NCBI GenBank assembly: GCA_020881835.1
Contig: CP052876.1
Span: forward strand, 3,031,449 to 3,095,448
Direction: 5' to 3'
Source: Kineosporiaceae bacterium SCSIO 59966
GTDB lineage: Bacteria > Actinomycetota > Actinomycetes > Actinomycetales > SCSIO-59966
Length of the DNA stretch: 64,000 bases
The position numbers and the translations under genes are program-made. Under the pieces are notes generated by a model. That model was not told the DNA's origin. It searched no databases and worked only from the letters and a program-made list of their open reading frames with translations. Positions 16,422-25,122 of the stretch are shown piece by piece. Position 1 is the first letter of the stretch; each line of letters starts with the position of its first letter.

Positions 16422-17914
16422 GCGGTTCTCCCATCTGGAGGACGGACGGTGACATCTGCAGGACGGGCGGTGGCGGGCACGGCGGCACCCGTGCGCTCGA
16501 TGATGGAGGTGGTCGACCGGCCACCGAGGTACGGCAGGAGCACCACGCGCCCACCGTGGGCGCGGACGACCTCGGCCTCGGGAAGCGGCGCTCCGCCGTA
16601 GTCACCGCCCTTGGCCCAGACGTCCGGACGGAGCCGTTCCAGGACTGCGCTCGGGTCGTCCTCGTCGAAGACGACGACGGCGTCGACGCAGTCGAACGCC
16701 TCCAGCACGCGTGCTCGGTCCGCTGCGGTGACGACGGGTCGCCCCGGCCCCTTGAGCCGGGCGACGGAGGCGTCGGAGTTCATGAGGACGACGAGCCGGT
16801 CACCGAGCCGACGGGCCGCCTGGAGCGTGGCGACGTGACCGGCGTGGACGATGTCGAAGCAGCCACCGGTGGCCACGAGCGTGCCCCCGTCACCGCGGAG
16901 CCGGCCGGCGAGCCGTTCCAGCTCCTCTCCCTCGCCGGCACGCGGCAGCCCGCCGGCGAGGACCGGGGCGCCGGCCACCGCACCGGCAGGGGCCGCGGCG
17001 GAGAGCCCTCCAGCGGCAGGACGGAGACTCCCACGGGCGCGAAAGCCGTCGGCGCCGCCGGCCCCGACCCACGCCGTCGCGTCCGCGACCGCGGCCTGCA
17101 CCGCCTCCGGGACGACAGCCCCACGGGCGAGCGCCGCCGCGGCAGACGCGGCGAACTGGTCGCCGGCACCGCAGGGATCGCCGCCCGCGACCGGCACGGC
17201 CGGGACGAACGTCGCCTCCCCGCCCGGGCGGGCCAGGAACGCGCCGGCCGCGCCGGCGGTGACGCACACCGCCTCGGCGTCCCACCGGCGCACCAGCGCG
17301 GCGGCGAGGACGTCCGCTGGTTCGGTGTCCTGCCCGGTCGCCGTCCGTGCCTCCGCCAAGTTCGGAGTCACCAGCGTGGCCCCCGGCACCGGCGCGCCGC
17401 CCCGGGGGTGCGGGTCCCAGACAAGACGACGGCCGCGTGCGGCCGCGGTCAGCAGGGTGCGCAGCGCCGGGTCGCGGGTGACGCCCGCCCCGTAGTCGGA
17501 GACCAGCACCACGTCCGCCGCCGCCAGGACCTTCTCCACCGTGGCCACCGGAACGTGCTGGGGCGTTCCGGGGCCACCGTCGTCGACGCGGACGAGGGAC
17601 TGGTTCGCGCTGCGCAGGCGGGTCTTGCGCCGGGTCGCCCCGTCGTGGCCGAGCCGGACGAGCTCGACGTGCTCGGTGAGAAGGGCGGCAAGATGGTCGC
17701 CCCACTCGTCCTCGGCGACCGGGGCGACGAGGGTCACCCTGGCGCCAGCGGCCGCGCACAGCAGCGCGGCCAGACCGGCGCCGCCGGGGCTCTCCCGGGT
17801 GGCGGCGACGTCCAGGACGGGGACCGGGGCGTCGGGGGCGAGACGTTCCACGGTGCCCTCGACGTCGGCGTCCAGGACGACGTCCCCGACCACCACTACG
17901 GCCGGCCGGCTCAC
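16418..17914 (-). CDS. hldE: Bifunctional heptose-7-phosphate kinase / heptose-1-phosphate nucleotidyltransferase
   Basis: 498 residues from GTG 17914 (GTGA overlap with gmhA). The N-terminal ~310 residues are a PfkB/ribokinase domain: VVGDVVLDADVEG, SPGGAGLAALLCAAAGARV, VSDYGAGV, and the catalytic GGDPCGAGDQFAASAAAAL. A Pro/Ala-rich linker leads to the nucleotidyltransferase domain: TGGCFDIVHAGHVATLQAAR (HxGH), LMNSDASVARLKG (NSDxSVxxLKG), and AKGGDYGG. This is the HldE order. In Gram-negatives it makes ADP-D-glycero-beta-D-manno-heptose from D,D-heptose 7-phosphate with GmhB acting in between; the fused GmhB is three to five genes upstream. Confidence 0.9.
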   Translation of the reverse strand: MSRPAVVVVGDVVLDADVEGTVERLAPDAPVPVLDVAATRESPGGAGLAALLCAAAGARVTLVAPVAEDEWGDHLAALLTEHVELVRLGHDGATRRKTRLRSANQSLVRVDDGGPGTPQHVPVATVEKVLAAADVVLVSDYGAGVTRDPALRTLLTAAARGRRLVWDPHPRGGAPVPGATLVTPNLAEARTATGQDTEPADVLAAALVRRWDAEAVCVTAGAAGAFLARPGGEATFVPAVPVAGGDPCGAGDQFAASAAAALARGAVVPEAVQAAVADATAWVGAGGADGFRARGSLRPAAGGLSAAAPAGAVAGAPVLAGGLPRAGEGEELERLAGRLRGDGGTLVATGGCFDIVHAGHVATLQAARRLGDRLVVLMNSDASVARLKGPGRPVVTAADRARVLEAFDCVDAVVVFDEDDPSAVLERLRPDVWAKGGDYGGAPLPEAEVVRAHGGRVVLLPYLGGRSTTSIIERTGAAVPATARPADVTVRPPDGRTA

Positions 17915-18522
17915 GCCGTCACCTCCTGAAGGGCGGGCCGGTAGGAGGACAGCACCTGGAGGCGGGCGTCCATCGCGGCGCACAGGGCGTGGATGGCGAC
18001 GAGGTGGACGGCTTGGACCGCTGCGGTCGAGGGTGCGTCGACCGCGACCACCTCGTGGCAGCACTCCGCGAGCGGGTTCGGCGCCGGCCCGGTCAGGCCC
18101 CAGACGTCCAGGCCGAGGTGGCGTCCGCGCTCGGCGGCACGCAGCACGTTCAGGCTCGCGCCGGAGGTGGACAGGAGGACCAGGACGTCGCCGGGGCGGC
18201 CGTGGCCCTCGACCTGCCGGGCGAACATCTCCTCGACGCCGTAGTCGTTCACGATCGCGGTGACCGCGGCGCTGTCCGCGCACAGCGGTATCGCGGAGAA
18301 GGGACGGCGCTCGCCGAGGAAGCGACCCACGATCTCCCCGGTGAGGTGCTGCGCCTCGGCGGCGCTGCCGCCGTTGCCCGCGGCCAGCAGCCGGGAGCCG
18401 CCGCGGACCTTGTCGGCCAGGCGGTGGCCCCAGCGCTCCACCGTCGCGGCCTGTGCCCGCAGGCTCGCCAGGCCGCCGGTCAGCTCGGTGCCGTGCTCGT
18501 CGAGCCAGCTCTCGGTGCTCAT
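17911..18522 (-). CDS. gmhA: Sedoheptulose-7-phosphate isomerase
   Basis: 203 residues, one SIS domain. LLAAGNGGSAAEAQHLTGEIVG matches the GmhA GNGGSAADAQHxAAE signature including the zinc/substrate histidine; CADSAAVTAIVNDYGVEEMFARQVE and LLSTSGASLNVLRA complete it. The enzyme turns sedoheptulose 7-phosphate into D-glycero-D-manno-heptose 7-phosphate, the first step of the pathway continued by HldE and GmhB. Its ends overlap hldE (4 bases) and the GT4 gene upstream (4 bases). Confidence 0.92.
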   Translation of the reverse strand: MSTESWLDEHGTELTGGLASLRAQAATVERWGHRLADKVRGGSRLLAAGNGGSAAEAQHLTGEIVGRFLGERRPFSAIPLCADSAAVTAIVNDYGVEEMFARQVEGHGRPGDVLVLLSTSGASLNVLRAAERGRHLGLDVWGLTGPAPNPLAECCHEVVAVDAPSTAAVQAVHLVAIHALCAAMDARLQVLSSYRPALQEVTA

Positions 18523-19742
18523 GCCGTCGCCTCCTTCACGCTCGGGTACACCACGGACTCGTAGGCGGTGAGGGTGCGCGCGGCCACCTGCCGCCAGTCG
18601 TAGAGCCGCACCGCGCGCCGGCGTGCGGCCTCGCCGAGCCGGCGCCGCCGGGCGGGGTCGGCGAGGAGGAGCCGCAGCTCACGCGCGAGCGCGGCCGGGT
18701 CGCGCGGCGGGACCAGGACCCCGGTGACGCCGTGCTGGACGGAGTCCAGCAACCCGCCGACGGCACTTCCGACCAGCGGGCGCCCGCAGGCGGCGGCCTC
18801 CAGCGGGACGATGCCGAAGGGCTCGTACCACGGGGTCGCGACGACCACGTCGCTGGCGCGCATCAGCGCCGGCACCTGCTCGCGCGGCACGGCACCGACG
18901 AAGTGCACCCGGCCTGCCACGCCGAGCCGGGCGGCCAGTGCCCGCAGCCGCCGCACCTCGGGCTCGTCGTCCAGGTGGCCGTCGGCGGGCCCGCCCGCCA
19001 CGACGAGCTCGGCGCCGGGCACGGACGCCAGGGCCTCGACGACGGTGGCCAGGCCCTTGCGCTCCACGAGCCGGCCCACGCTCAGCAGCCGGTAGGGCAG
19101 CGGCTCCCAGGTGAGCCACGGCTGCGCCGTGCCGGGGCCGGGGGTGAAGTAGGTCGTGTCCACGCCGCAGGGCACGACGTGCACGTGCGCGTCGGGGACG
19201 CCCATGCGGACCAGCTCGGTCACCTCGTCGGTGCAGGTGGCGACGATGGCGTCGACCTCCCGGCCGAGCCGGGTCTCCAGGTGCACCCGCTGCGGCGGCG
19301 AGGGGTCCGCCGCGCCCTGGTGGCGGCGCTTGACCGAGCCGAGGGCGTGGTAGGTGTGCACGACCGGGACCCGGAGCCTGCGGGCGGCGGTGCGGGCGGC
19401 CAGCCCGGACATCCAGAAGTGCGAGTGCACGACGTCCGGGAGCCCGCGCTCGCGCCAGTCCCGCTGGATCCACCTGCCCATGTCCGCCATGAACGGCAGG
19501 AGGTGGTCCTTGGGCAGCGACCGAGCCGGTCCGGCGTCCACGTGCACGACCCGGACCCCGTACGGCATCGCCACCCGCTCGGGCAGGTCCGCGTCGTCCC
19601 GCCGCGTGTAGACGGTGACGTCGTGCCCGGCTCGGGCGAGCTGGGTGGCCAGGGCGGCGACGTGGACGTTCTGGCCGCCGGCGTCGACTCCGCCGAGCGT
19701 GGCGAGGGGGCTGGCGTGCTCCGAGACCATCGCGATCCTCAT
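18519..19742 (-). CDS. GT4 glycosyltransferase A
   Basis: 407 residues from ATG 19742, overlapping the previous stop by 4 bases. GT-B fold with an N-terminal MVSEHASPLATLGGVDAGGQ segment like MshA/sucrose-phosphate synthase-type enzymes (GGxxxGGQNVHV), then DVVHSHFWMSG, and the C-terminal donor site SVGRLVERKGLATVVEAL and TPWYEPFGIVPLEAAACGRP (EX7E). NDP-sugar dependent retaining transferase, cytoplasmic or peripheral. The MshA resemblance is general for this branch; in this operon it more likely builds the heptose glycoconjugate. Confidence 0.88.
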   Translation of the reverse strand: MRIAMVSEHASPLATLGGVDAGGQNVHVAALATQLARAGHDVTVYTRRDDADLPERVAMPYGVRVVHVDAGPARSLPKDHLLPFMADMGRWIQRDWRERGLPDVVHSHFWMSGLAARTAARRLRVPVVHTYHALGSVKRRHQGAADPSPPQRVHLETRLGREVDAIVATCTDEVTELVRMGVPDAHVHVVPCGVDTTYFTPGPGTAQPWLTWEPLPYRLLSVGRLVERKGLATVVEALASVPGAELVVAGGPADGHLDDEPEVRRLRALAARLGVAGRVHFVGAVPREQVPALMRASDVVVATPWYEPFGIVPLEAAACGRPLVGSAVGGLLDSVQHGVTGVLVPPRDPAALARELRLLLADPARRRRLGEAARRRAVRLYDWRQVAARTLTAYESVVYPSVKEATA

Positions 19743-20695
19743 CGGGCTACCTCCTTGAGCAACCTCTGCCAGTCGGCGAGGAACCGGTCCAGGCCGAAGG
19801 TGTCCAGTGCGTGGCGGCGGGCCGCGGCACCCACCTCGCGGGCCTCGGCGGGGTCGGCGAGCCAGCGCCGCGCCGTGGCGGCCAGCACCTCCGGCCGGCT
19901 GGAGACCACACCGGTCCCGGGCGGCACCGCCTCGGGCGCGGCGGTGGCCGCGACGACGAGCACCGGCATGCCGAGGGTCATGGCCTCGAGCAGCGCCAGC
20001 CCCAGGGACGTCCACCGGTACGGGTGCAGGTAGGCCCGGTGGGCGGCCAGGGCGGTGTGCATCTCCTCCTGACCGAGGTCGTGCAGGTGGCCGGTCAGCG
20101 CCGGGGCCCGGGCGGCCAGCGCCCCGGTCTGCATCCCGAACACCGACAGCGGCACCTGCGCGCCGAGGCGCAGCAGCAGGTCGGTGCCGGCCACCCGCCA
20201 CCGCCGCACCGGCTCGTTGACGACGGCCCCGACCCGCTCGGTCTCGCCGGTGTACCGGTGCCCCGGGTCGGGGACGCCGTGCTCCACGACACAGGTCGGG
20301 GCGACCCCGGTGTCCCACACCAGGGCGTTGAACGCGGTGACGTGGACCACGGGGATGTCGTCTCGGCCGGCGAGCGGGTGCACCGTCTCCACCGCGGGCC
20401 CGCGCGGGGTGTTGTGCTCCACGTAGACGGCCGGGACGTCGCGGCCGGCCCGTAGTCCCGTCCACTGCTCGAGGAGGTCCAGCTCCTCCGGCCGCTGGAG
20501 GACGACGACGTCGAAGCCGTCGTCCCGCAGCTGGGCGGGGCTGACCTCCACCGCCGCGGCCGGCCAGTCCCAGGTCTGCGCCCGGCCCCGCCCCTGCGGT
20601 CCCCGGCCGGGGACGACGGGGATGAGGTAGGTGTCGGGGCCGGCGACGAACGACGTCATCCACGACCCGTGCACGTGCCAGACGAGGATCCTCAT
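19739..20695 (-). CDS. GT4-like glycosyltransferase B
   Basis: 318 residues from ATG 20695. The start (MRILVWHVHGSWMTSFVAGP) and VVVLQRPEELDLLEQW, PAVYVEHNTPRG and VVHVTAFNALVWDTG give a GT-B fold. The C-terminal half has HRAYLHPYRWTSLGLALLEA followed by MTLGMPVLVV, a weak form of the EX7E donor motif. Shorter than GT4 A. Coupled by 4-base overlaps on both sides. The donor and acceptor are not predictable. Confidence 0.8.
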   Translation of the reverse strand: MRILVWHVHGSWMTSFVAGPDTYLIPVVPGRGPQGRGRAQTWDWPAAAVEVSPAQLRDDGFDVVVLQRPEELDLLEQWTGLRAGRDVPAVYVEHNTPRGPAVETVHPLAGRDDIPVVHVTAFNALVWDTGVAPTCVVEHGVPDPGHRYTGETERVGAVVNEPVRRWRVAGTDLLLRLGAQVPLSVFGMQTGALAARAPALTGHLHDLGQEEMHTALAAHRAYLHPYRWTSLGLALLEAMTLGMPVLVVAATAAPEAVPPGTGVVSSRPEVLAATARRWLADPAEAREVGAAARRHALDTFGLDRFLADWQRLLKEVAR

Positions 20696-21711
20696 CGCAG
20701 CGCCTCCCGGACCGTGGTGCCGGTCAGCACGGCCACCGCGGCGAGGACGTCGGCCGCGTCCACCGAGTCCAGACACGGGTGCCCGGGGACCGGACAGTCC
20801 CGAGCCCGGGAGCCGGCGCACGCGGCCCCTTGGTCGCCGAGCACCACAGTGGGGACCCCCCACGGGGCCCAGCGCTCGACGGGCACGACGGGGGAGAACA
20901 ACGAGACCACCGGGGTGCCCACGGCGGCGGCCAGGTGCGCCGGCCCGGTGTTGCCGACGACCACGCACGCGGCCCCGGCGAGCACGGCGGCGAGCTCGGC
21001 GAAGGAGGTGCGCCCGCCCAGGTCGACCGCGCCGCGGCCGGCGGCGACCGCGGTGAGCGGGCGCTCCGAGGGGCTGCCGGTGACGACGACCGGCCACCCG
21101 GCCGAGCCGAGCGCTGCGGCGATGCGCTGGACCTGGTCGGGTCCGAGCGCGCGGGATGGCACCGAGGCGCCGGGGTGCAGGACGACGTAGCCGGGCTCGG
21201 GGACGAGGCCCCGGACGTCGGGCAGGGGGCCGCGGACCCGCAGGTCCTCGCCGTCCTGCCGGCCGCCGGCGGCGACGGCGAGGTCGAGGGCGGCGCGGAC
21301 CTCGTGCAGCCCGTCGGCACGGCGGTGCCGCAGGTCCAGCAGCGAGCCGGGGTAGTCCTCGCTCGTCGCCGCGACGAAGGGGATCGCGGCCATGCGGGCG
21401 AGCAGCGCCATCGGCAGGGGGCTCTGGTGGAACGAGGTGAACACGACCGCGGCGTCGTAGCGGCGACCGGCGAGGTCCTGGACGAGCGCGTCCACCGCGG
21501 GCCGGTCCACCGGCGGCGGCCGGAACCCGCTCCACGGGGCGTCGAAGACGAGGACGTCTTCGACACCGGGCAGTAGCCGCGCTGCGGCGCTGCCAGCCGG
21601 TGAGACGAGCAGGTCCACCTGCTCGGCCGCGGCCGCCAGTGCCCGGACCGCCGGGCCGGTGAGCAGCACGTCGCCGTCGCTGTCCAGGCGCACGGCCAGC
21701 ACCCGGGTCAT
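20692..21711 (-). CDS. GT9 glycosyltransferase (heptosyltransferase family), second copy
   Basis: 339 residues from ATG 21711. N-terminal VLAVRLDSDGDVLLTGPAVR matches the GT9 start (xxRLDxxGDxxLxxPAxRAL). C-terminal VLHPGASVPSRALGPDQVQR, VVVGNTGPAHLAAAVGTPVV and SLFSPVVPVERWAPW complete the family. A cysteine cluster (CAGSRARDCPVPGHPC) near the end also occurs in actinobacterial GT9 proteins. Two GT9 proteins in one operon with GmhA/HldE/GmhB suggest two heptose additions or a heptose plus another sugar. Confidence 0.87.
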   Translation of the reverse strand: MTRVLAVRLDSDGDVLLTGPAVRALAAAAEQVDLLVSPAGSAAARLLPGVEDVLVFDAPWSGFRPPPVDRPAVDALVQDLAGRRYDAAVVFTSFHQSPLPMALLARMAAIPFVAATSEDYPGSLLDLRHRRADGLHEVRAALDLAVAAGGRQDGEDLRVRGPLPDVRGLVPEPGYVVLHPGASVPSRALGPDQVQRIAAALGSAGWPVVVTGSPSERPLTAVAAGRGAVDLGGRTSFAELAAVLAGAACVVVGNTGPAHLAAAVGTPVVSLFSPVVPVERWAPWGVPTVVLGDQGAACAGSRARDCPVPGHPCLDSVDAADVLAAVAVLTGTTVREALR

Positions 21712-23237
21712 CGAGACACCCCCACGAGCAGGTCCACGGCGGTGCCGAGGTCCGGGGCGACGACGGGCGCGGCGGCCACCTCCTGCGTCCGGGTGACGTC
21801 GGTGGGCACGAGCACCGCCCGGGCGCCGGCCGCGACGGCCGCCCCGACGTCGGCGCCGATGTCCCCCACCACGGCGCACTCGTACGGAGCGACGCCCAGC
21901 GCGGCGGCCGCCCGCAGCACCATGAGCGGTCCGGGCTTGCGGCACGGGCAGCCGTCGTCCGGCCCGTGCGGGCAGACCTCGACGACCTCCAGGCCGCCCA
22001 GCTCGTCGGACACGCGTGCGTTGACGGCGTCGACCTGGTCGCGGGTCAGCAGACCCCTGGCGACACCGGACTGGTTCGACACCATTCCCACCCGCAGCCC
22101 GGCGGCTCGCAGCCGGTCCACAGCCGCACGTGCCCCGGGCACCGTGCGGACGGCGGCCGGGTCGCCGTTGTAGGGGACGTCGTGGACGACCGTCCCGTCC
22201 CGGTCGAGGAGCACGGCCCGAAGCGGCGGCGGCCACGGTGGTGCGCCGTGGTGCGCCAGGGTGCCGCGCACCCGGTGCAGGACGGCGGCGGCCGGGATGA
22301 CCGCGCTCGTCACCGCCATCCGGGTCCACTCCCGAGCCCACCCCTCCTGGCCCGGACGCGGCCCGGGGACGATGCGGTGTGCGGCGAACTCGGCCGTCAG
22401 CGCCAGCCAGGTGGCGCCCGCGGCGGCGGCGGACCGGCGCAGCCCGGCAGCCCACGCACCGGCGGCGACCAGCCCGGCCGCGGTCGTGACGACGTGCCGG
22501 CGGAAGCGGCCCCGCCCGGTCTCGGCCACGTCCCGCCAGCGCGGACCGTGCAGGGCGCGCATCAGCGAGTCGTCCCGGGCACCAGCCTGGACCCGGACGC
22601 TGACCCACGCGTCGGCGGGGCGCACCGGGTGGACGACGTGCCGGCTGCCGCGGGCCAGACGCCACCCCGCCCGGCGCACTCGCACGGCGAGGTCGGCGTC
22701 CTCCCGGTAGGCGCGGGGGAACCGTTCGTCGAACCCGGCAACGGCGTCCAGCGCGGCCCGCCGGTAGGCCATGTCGGCGGTGGCCCAGGCGGCGTCCTGG
22801 AGCCCGGCGGTGCTGCGTTCCCAGTCCGTGGGCCGCCGGTGGGCCGGCAGCGGAACGCGGACCCGGCCCTGGACGGCGCCGACGTCGTCCGCCACCGCGG
22901 CGAGGTCACAGGCCAGCGCCGCGGTCCAGCCGGCCGGGACGACGACGTCGTCGTCGAGGAAGGCCACCCACGGGGCGGAGGTGGACCGCCAGCCGGCGTT
23001 GCGGGCGGCGGCCGGCCCCCGGCCGCCGGTGCGCACGACGCGCACCGGCCACGGCAGCGGGGGCAGGTCCAGCGGGGCAGGAGCGTCGGCCGTCAGCGGG
23101 CGGTCGTCGGCGACGACGACCTCGGCGGGGGCGACGTGCCCGGGACGGGCCGCCTCGTCGGCGAGGGCTCGCAGGAGCGTCGCCAACGAGGGACGTCCCA
23201 GCGTGGGGACGACCACGGCGTAGCCGACCGGCCTCAC
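21708..23237 (-). CDS. Fusion: GT2 glycosyltransferase + GmhB-type HAD phosphatase
   Basis: 509 residues from GTG 23237 (GTGA overlap). Residues ~1-330: GT-A fold with YAVVVPTLGRPSL, EVVVADDRPL, the metal site AFLDDDVVVP, and YREDADLAVRVRRAGWRLA, then hydrophobic stretches near 240-320. Residues ~340-509: HAD-IIIA phosphatase with LLDRDGTVVHDVPYNGDP, GMVSNQSGVARGLLT, the zinc motif CPHGPDDGCPCRKPGPLM, and VGDIGADVGAA. The second part matches GmhB, which removes the 7-phosphate of heptose bisphosphate between the two HldE steps. The fusion puts a pathway enzyme and a transferase on one chain. Confidence 0.88.
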   Translation of the reverse strand: MRPVGYAVVVPTLGRPSLATLLRALADEAARPGHVAPAEVVVADDRPLTADAPAPLDLPPLPWPVRVVRTGGRGPAAARNAGWRSTSAPWVAFLDDDVVVPAGWTAALACDLAAVADDVGAVQGRVRVPLPAHRRPTDWERSTAGLQDAAWATADMAYRRAALDAVAGFDERFPRAYREDADLAVRVRRAGWRLARGSRHVVHPVRPADAWVSVRVQAGARDDSLMRALHGPRWRDVAETGRGRFRRHVVTTAAGLVAAGAWAAGLRRSAAAAGATWLALTAEFAAHRIVPGPRPGQEGWAREWTRMAVTSAVIPAAAVLHRVRGTLAHHGAPPWPPPLRAVLLDRDGTVVHDVPYNGDPAAVRTVPGARAAVDRLRAAGLRVGMVSNQSGVARGLLTRDQVDAVNARVSDELGGLEVVEVCPHGPDDGCPCRKPGPLMVLRAAAALGVAPYECAVVGDIGADVGAAVAAGARAVLVPTDVTRTQEVAAAPVVAPDLGTAVDLLVGVSR

Positions 23238-24934
23238 CGGCCGGCCCCTGCCGTCACCTCGTTCGCCGTCACCTCGTTCGCCGCCGTCGCGCCGCGGCCG
23301 AACATCTCGGCTCGCAGGACGAGGTGCGGTCCCAGGACGAGGGCGTCCACCGGCGCCGAGCCGAACAGCTCGAGGGCGTCGCGGGGGTCGTCGACCATCG
23401 GGCGCCCCGCGGTGTTGAGCGAGGTGTTGATGAGGACCGGCAGCCCGGTGCGGGCGGCGAACGCCTCGATGGTGCGCCCCAGCCGGGGCTGGGTGGCGGG
23501 GTCGACGGTCTGGATCCTGGCCGTGCCGTCGACGTGGACCGCTGCGGGGATCCGGTCACGCCAGTGCGGGCGCACGGTGTGGACGAACAGCATGTACGGG
23601 CTCGGCAGCGGGCCGTCGGTGAAGATCTCCGCCGCCCGGTCGGCCAGCACCATGGGGGCGACCGGGCGGAACTGCTCGCGGCCCTTGACGTCGTTGAGCC
23701 GCTCGAGGTTCGCCGGGTTGCCGGGGTGGGCCAGCAGCGAGCGCTGACCCAGCGCGCGCGGGCCGAACTCGCTGCGCCCGTCGAACCAGGCGACGACGCC
23801 GTCGACGGCCAGGACGTCGGCGACCTGCCCGGCGAGGTCGTCCGGCGTCGTGAACGGGACGGCGGCCGCGCGCAGCCGGGCGGCCAGCTCCTCGTCCGAC
23901 CACGACCGGCCCAGCGCGGCACCCGGCATCGGGTGCGCGACCTCTCCACCGTCGGCGCTGACCTGCAGCGCCGCGCCCAGTGCGGTCCCCGCGTCCCCGG
24001 CCGCGGGCTGGACCCAGACCTCCTCGAACGGCGTCTCCCGCCAGATCCGGGAGTTGGCCACGCAGTTGAGCGCGGTGCCGCCTGCCATCGCCAGCACCCG
24101 GTCGCCGGTCTGCTCGTGCACCCACCGGGCAAGGTCGACGAGCACCTCCTCCAGCCGGGTCTGGACGGACGCCGCGAGGTCGGCGTGCGCGCCGCCCCAC
24201 GTGCCGTCGTCCACCCGGGGTGGCACCCACCGCGACCAGTCCGGGACCTCCGCCACGAAGCCGCCGTCGTCGGTGGCGTGGACGAGCTCGCGCAGCTCCT
24301 CGAGGTAGGCGGGCCGGCCGTAGGAGGCCAGTGCCATCACCTTGTACTCGTCGGAGGAGCGCAGGAACCCGAGGTGCTCGGTGAGGGACTCGTACAGCAG
24401 GCCGAGGGAGTGCGGCAGGTCCTGGCTCGCGAGGACCTCGAGCCGGCCGTCGACGTACCGGCCAGACAGGTGCGAGGCGTGCTCGCCGCGCCCGTCGAGC
24501 ACGAGGACGCTGCTGCGCCGGTGCGGCGAGGCCAGGGACGCCGACGCGGCGTGGGCCACGTGGTGGGGGACGAAGCGGACCCTCGCCGGGTCGAGACCGG
24601 GCAGGGCGGCGGACAGGAACTGGGGGGCGCGCTGCGCGTACGTCAGGCGCAGGTGGTCCCACGGGTCGTCCAGCCCCATCTCCCCGGCCGGGCGGGCCAG
24701 GTCGGGGTCGAAGGAGTACGCCACGACGTCGAGGTCGGCCGGTCGCAGCCCGGCCTCCCGCAGGCACCAGGCCATGGCCTGCTCGGGGAGCTCCCAGGCG
24801 GCGAAGGGAACGGGACGCTTGCCGTGCTTGCGCCGGCTGAACCGCTCCTCCTCGGCGGCGGCGACGACCCGGCCGTCGACGACGAGGGCCGCCGAGGGGT
24901 CGTGGAACAGGGCGTTGACTCCGAGGACACGCAT
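23234..24934 (-). CDS. Carbamoyltransferase, NodU/CmcH family
   Basis: 566 residues from ATG 24934. The N-terminal domain has VLGVNALFHDPSAALVVDG and FVPHHVAHAASASLASP (metal-binding histidines), with SSDEYKVMALASYGRP and MAGGTALNCVANSRIW; the C-terminal YrdC-like half has FDGRSEFGPRALGQRSLLA and NTSLNTAGRPMV. The family transfers a carbamoyl group from carbamoyl phosphate, via carbamoyl-AMP, to a hydroxyl, usually on a sugar. As first gene of the heptose operon it probably decorates the product. The stop overlaps the GT2-GmhB start. Confidence 0.92.
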   Translation of the reverse strand: MRVLGVNALFHDPSAALVVDGRVVAAAEEERFSRRKHGKRPVPFAAWELPEQAMAWCLREAGLRPADLDVVAYSFDPDLARPAGEMGLDDPWDHLRLTYAQRAPQFLSAALPGLDPARVRFVPHHVAHAASASLASPHRRSSVLVLDGRGEHASHLSGRYVDGRLEVLASQDLPHSLGLLYESLTEHLGFLRSSDEYKVMALASYGRPAYLEELRELVHATDDGGFVAEVPDWSRWVPPRVDDGTWGGAHADLAASVQTRLEEVLVDLARWVHEQTGDRVLAMAGGTALNCVANSRIWRETPFEEVWVQPAAGDAGTALGAALQVSADGGEVAHPMPGAALGRSWSDEELAARLRAAAVPFTTPDDLAGQVADVLAVDGVVAWFDGRSEFGPRALGQRSLLAHPGNPANLERLNDVKGREQFRPVAPMVLADRAAEIFTDGPLPSPYMLFVHTVRPHWRDRIPAAVHVDGTARIQTVDPATQPRLGRTIEAFAARTGLPVLINTSLNTAGRPMVDDPRDALELFGSAPVDALVLGPHLVLRAEMFGRGATAANEVTANEVTAGAGR

Positions 24935-25122
24935 AGACGTAGGACCTTCACGAATCGGACGGGTCTGGTCGGGTGGATCCGGTCGTGGGGATCTGGTCGG
25001 GTGTTCGGTATAGGTGATTCGGGTACCCGTGCACTGTGCACCCAAGTCGCCCCGCTCGCACGGTGAGCGGTTTGATGGGGCCGCTGCACCCGGAGGCACC
25101 GCGAACCGACCTGAGGAGGCCC
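24935..25122. promoter_or_regulatory. Divergent control region with palindrome and direct repeats
   Basis: The 188 bases between the divergent carbamoyltransferase operon and the aldehyde dehydrogenase hold the only space for both promoters. GTGCAC-T-GTGCAC at 25029-25041 is a perfect palindrome. The 12-mer TCTGGTCGGGTG occurs at 24964-24975 and again at 24992-25003. No convincing -35/-10 pair can be named; a TATACC hexamer on the minus strand (25007-25012) is a weak -10 candidate. Confidence 0.4.
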
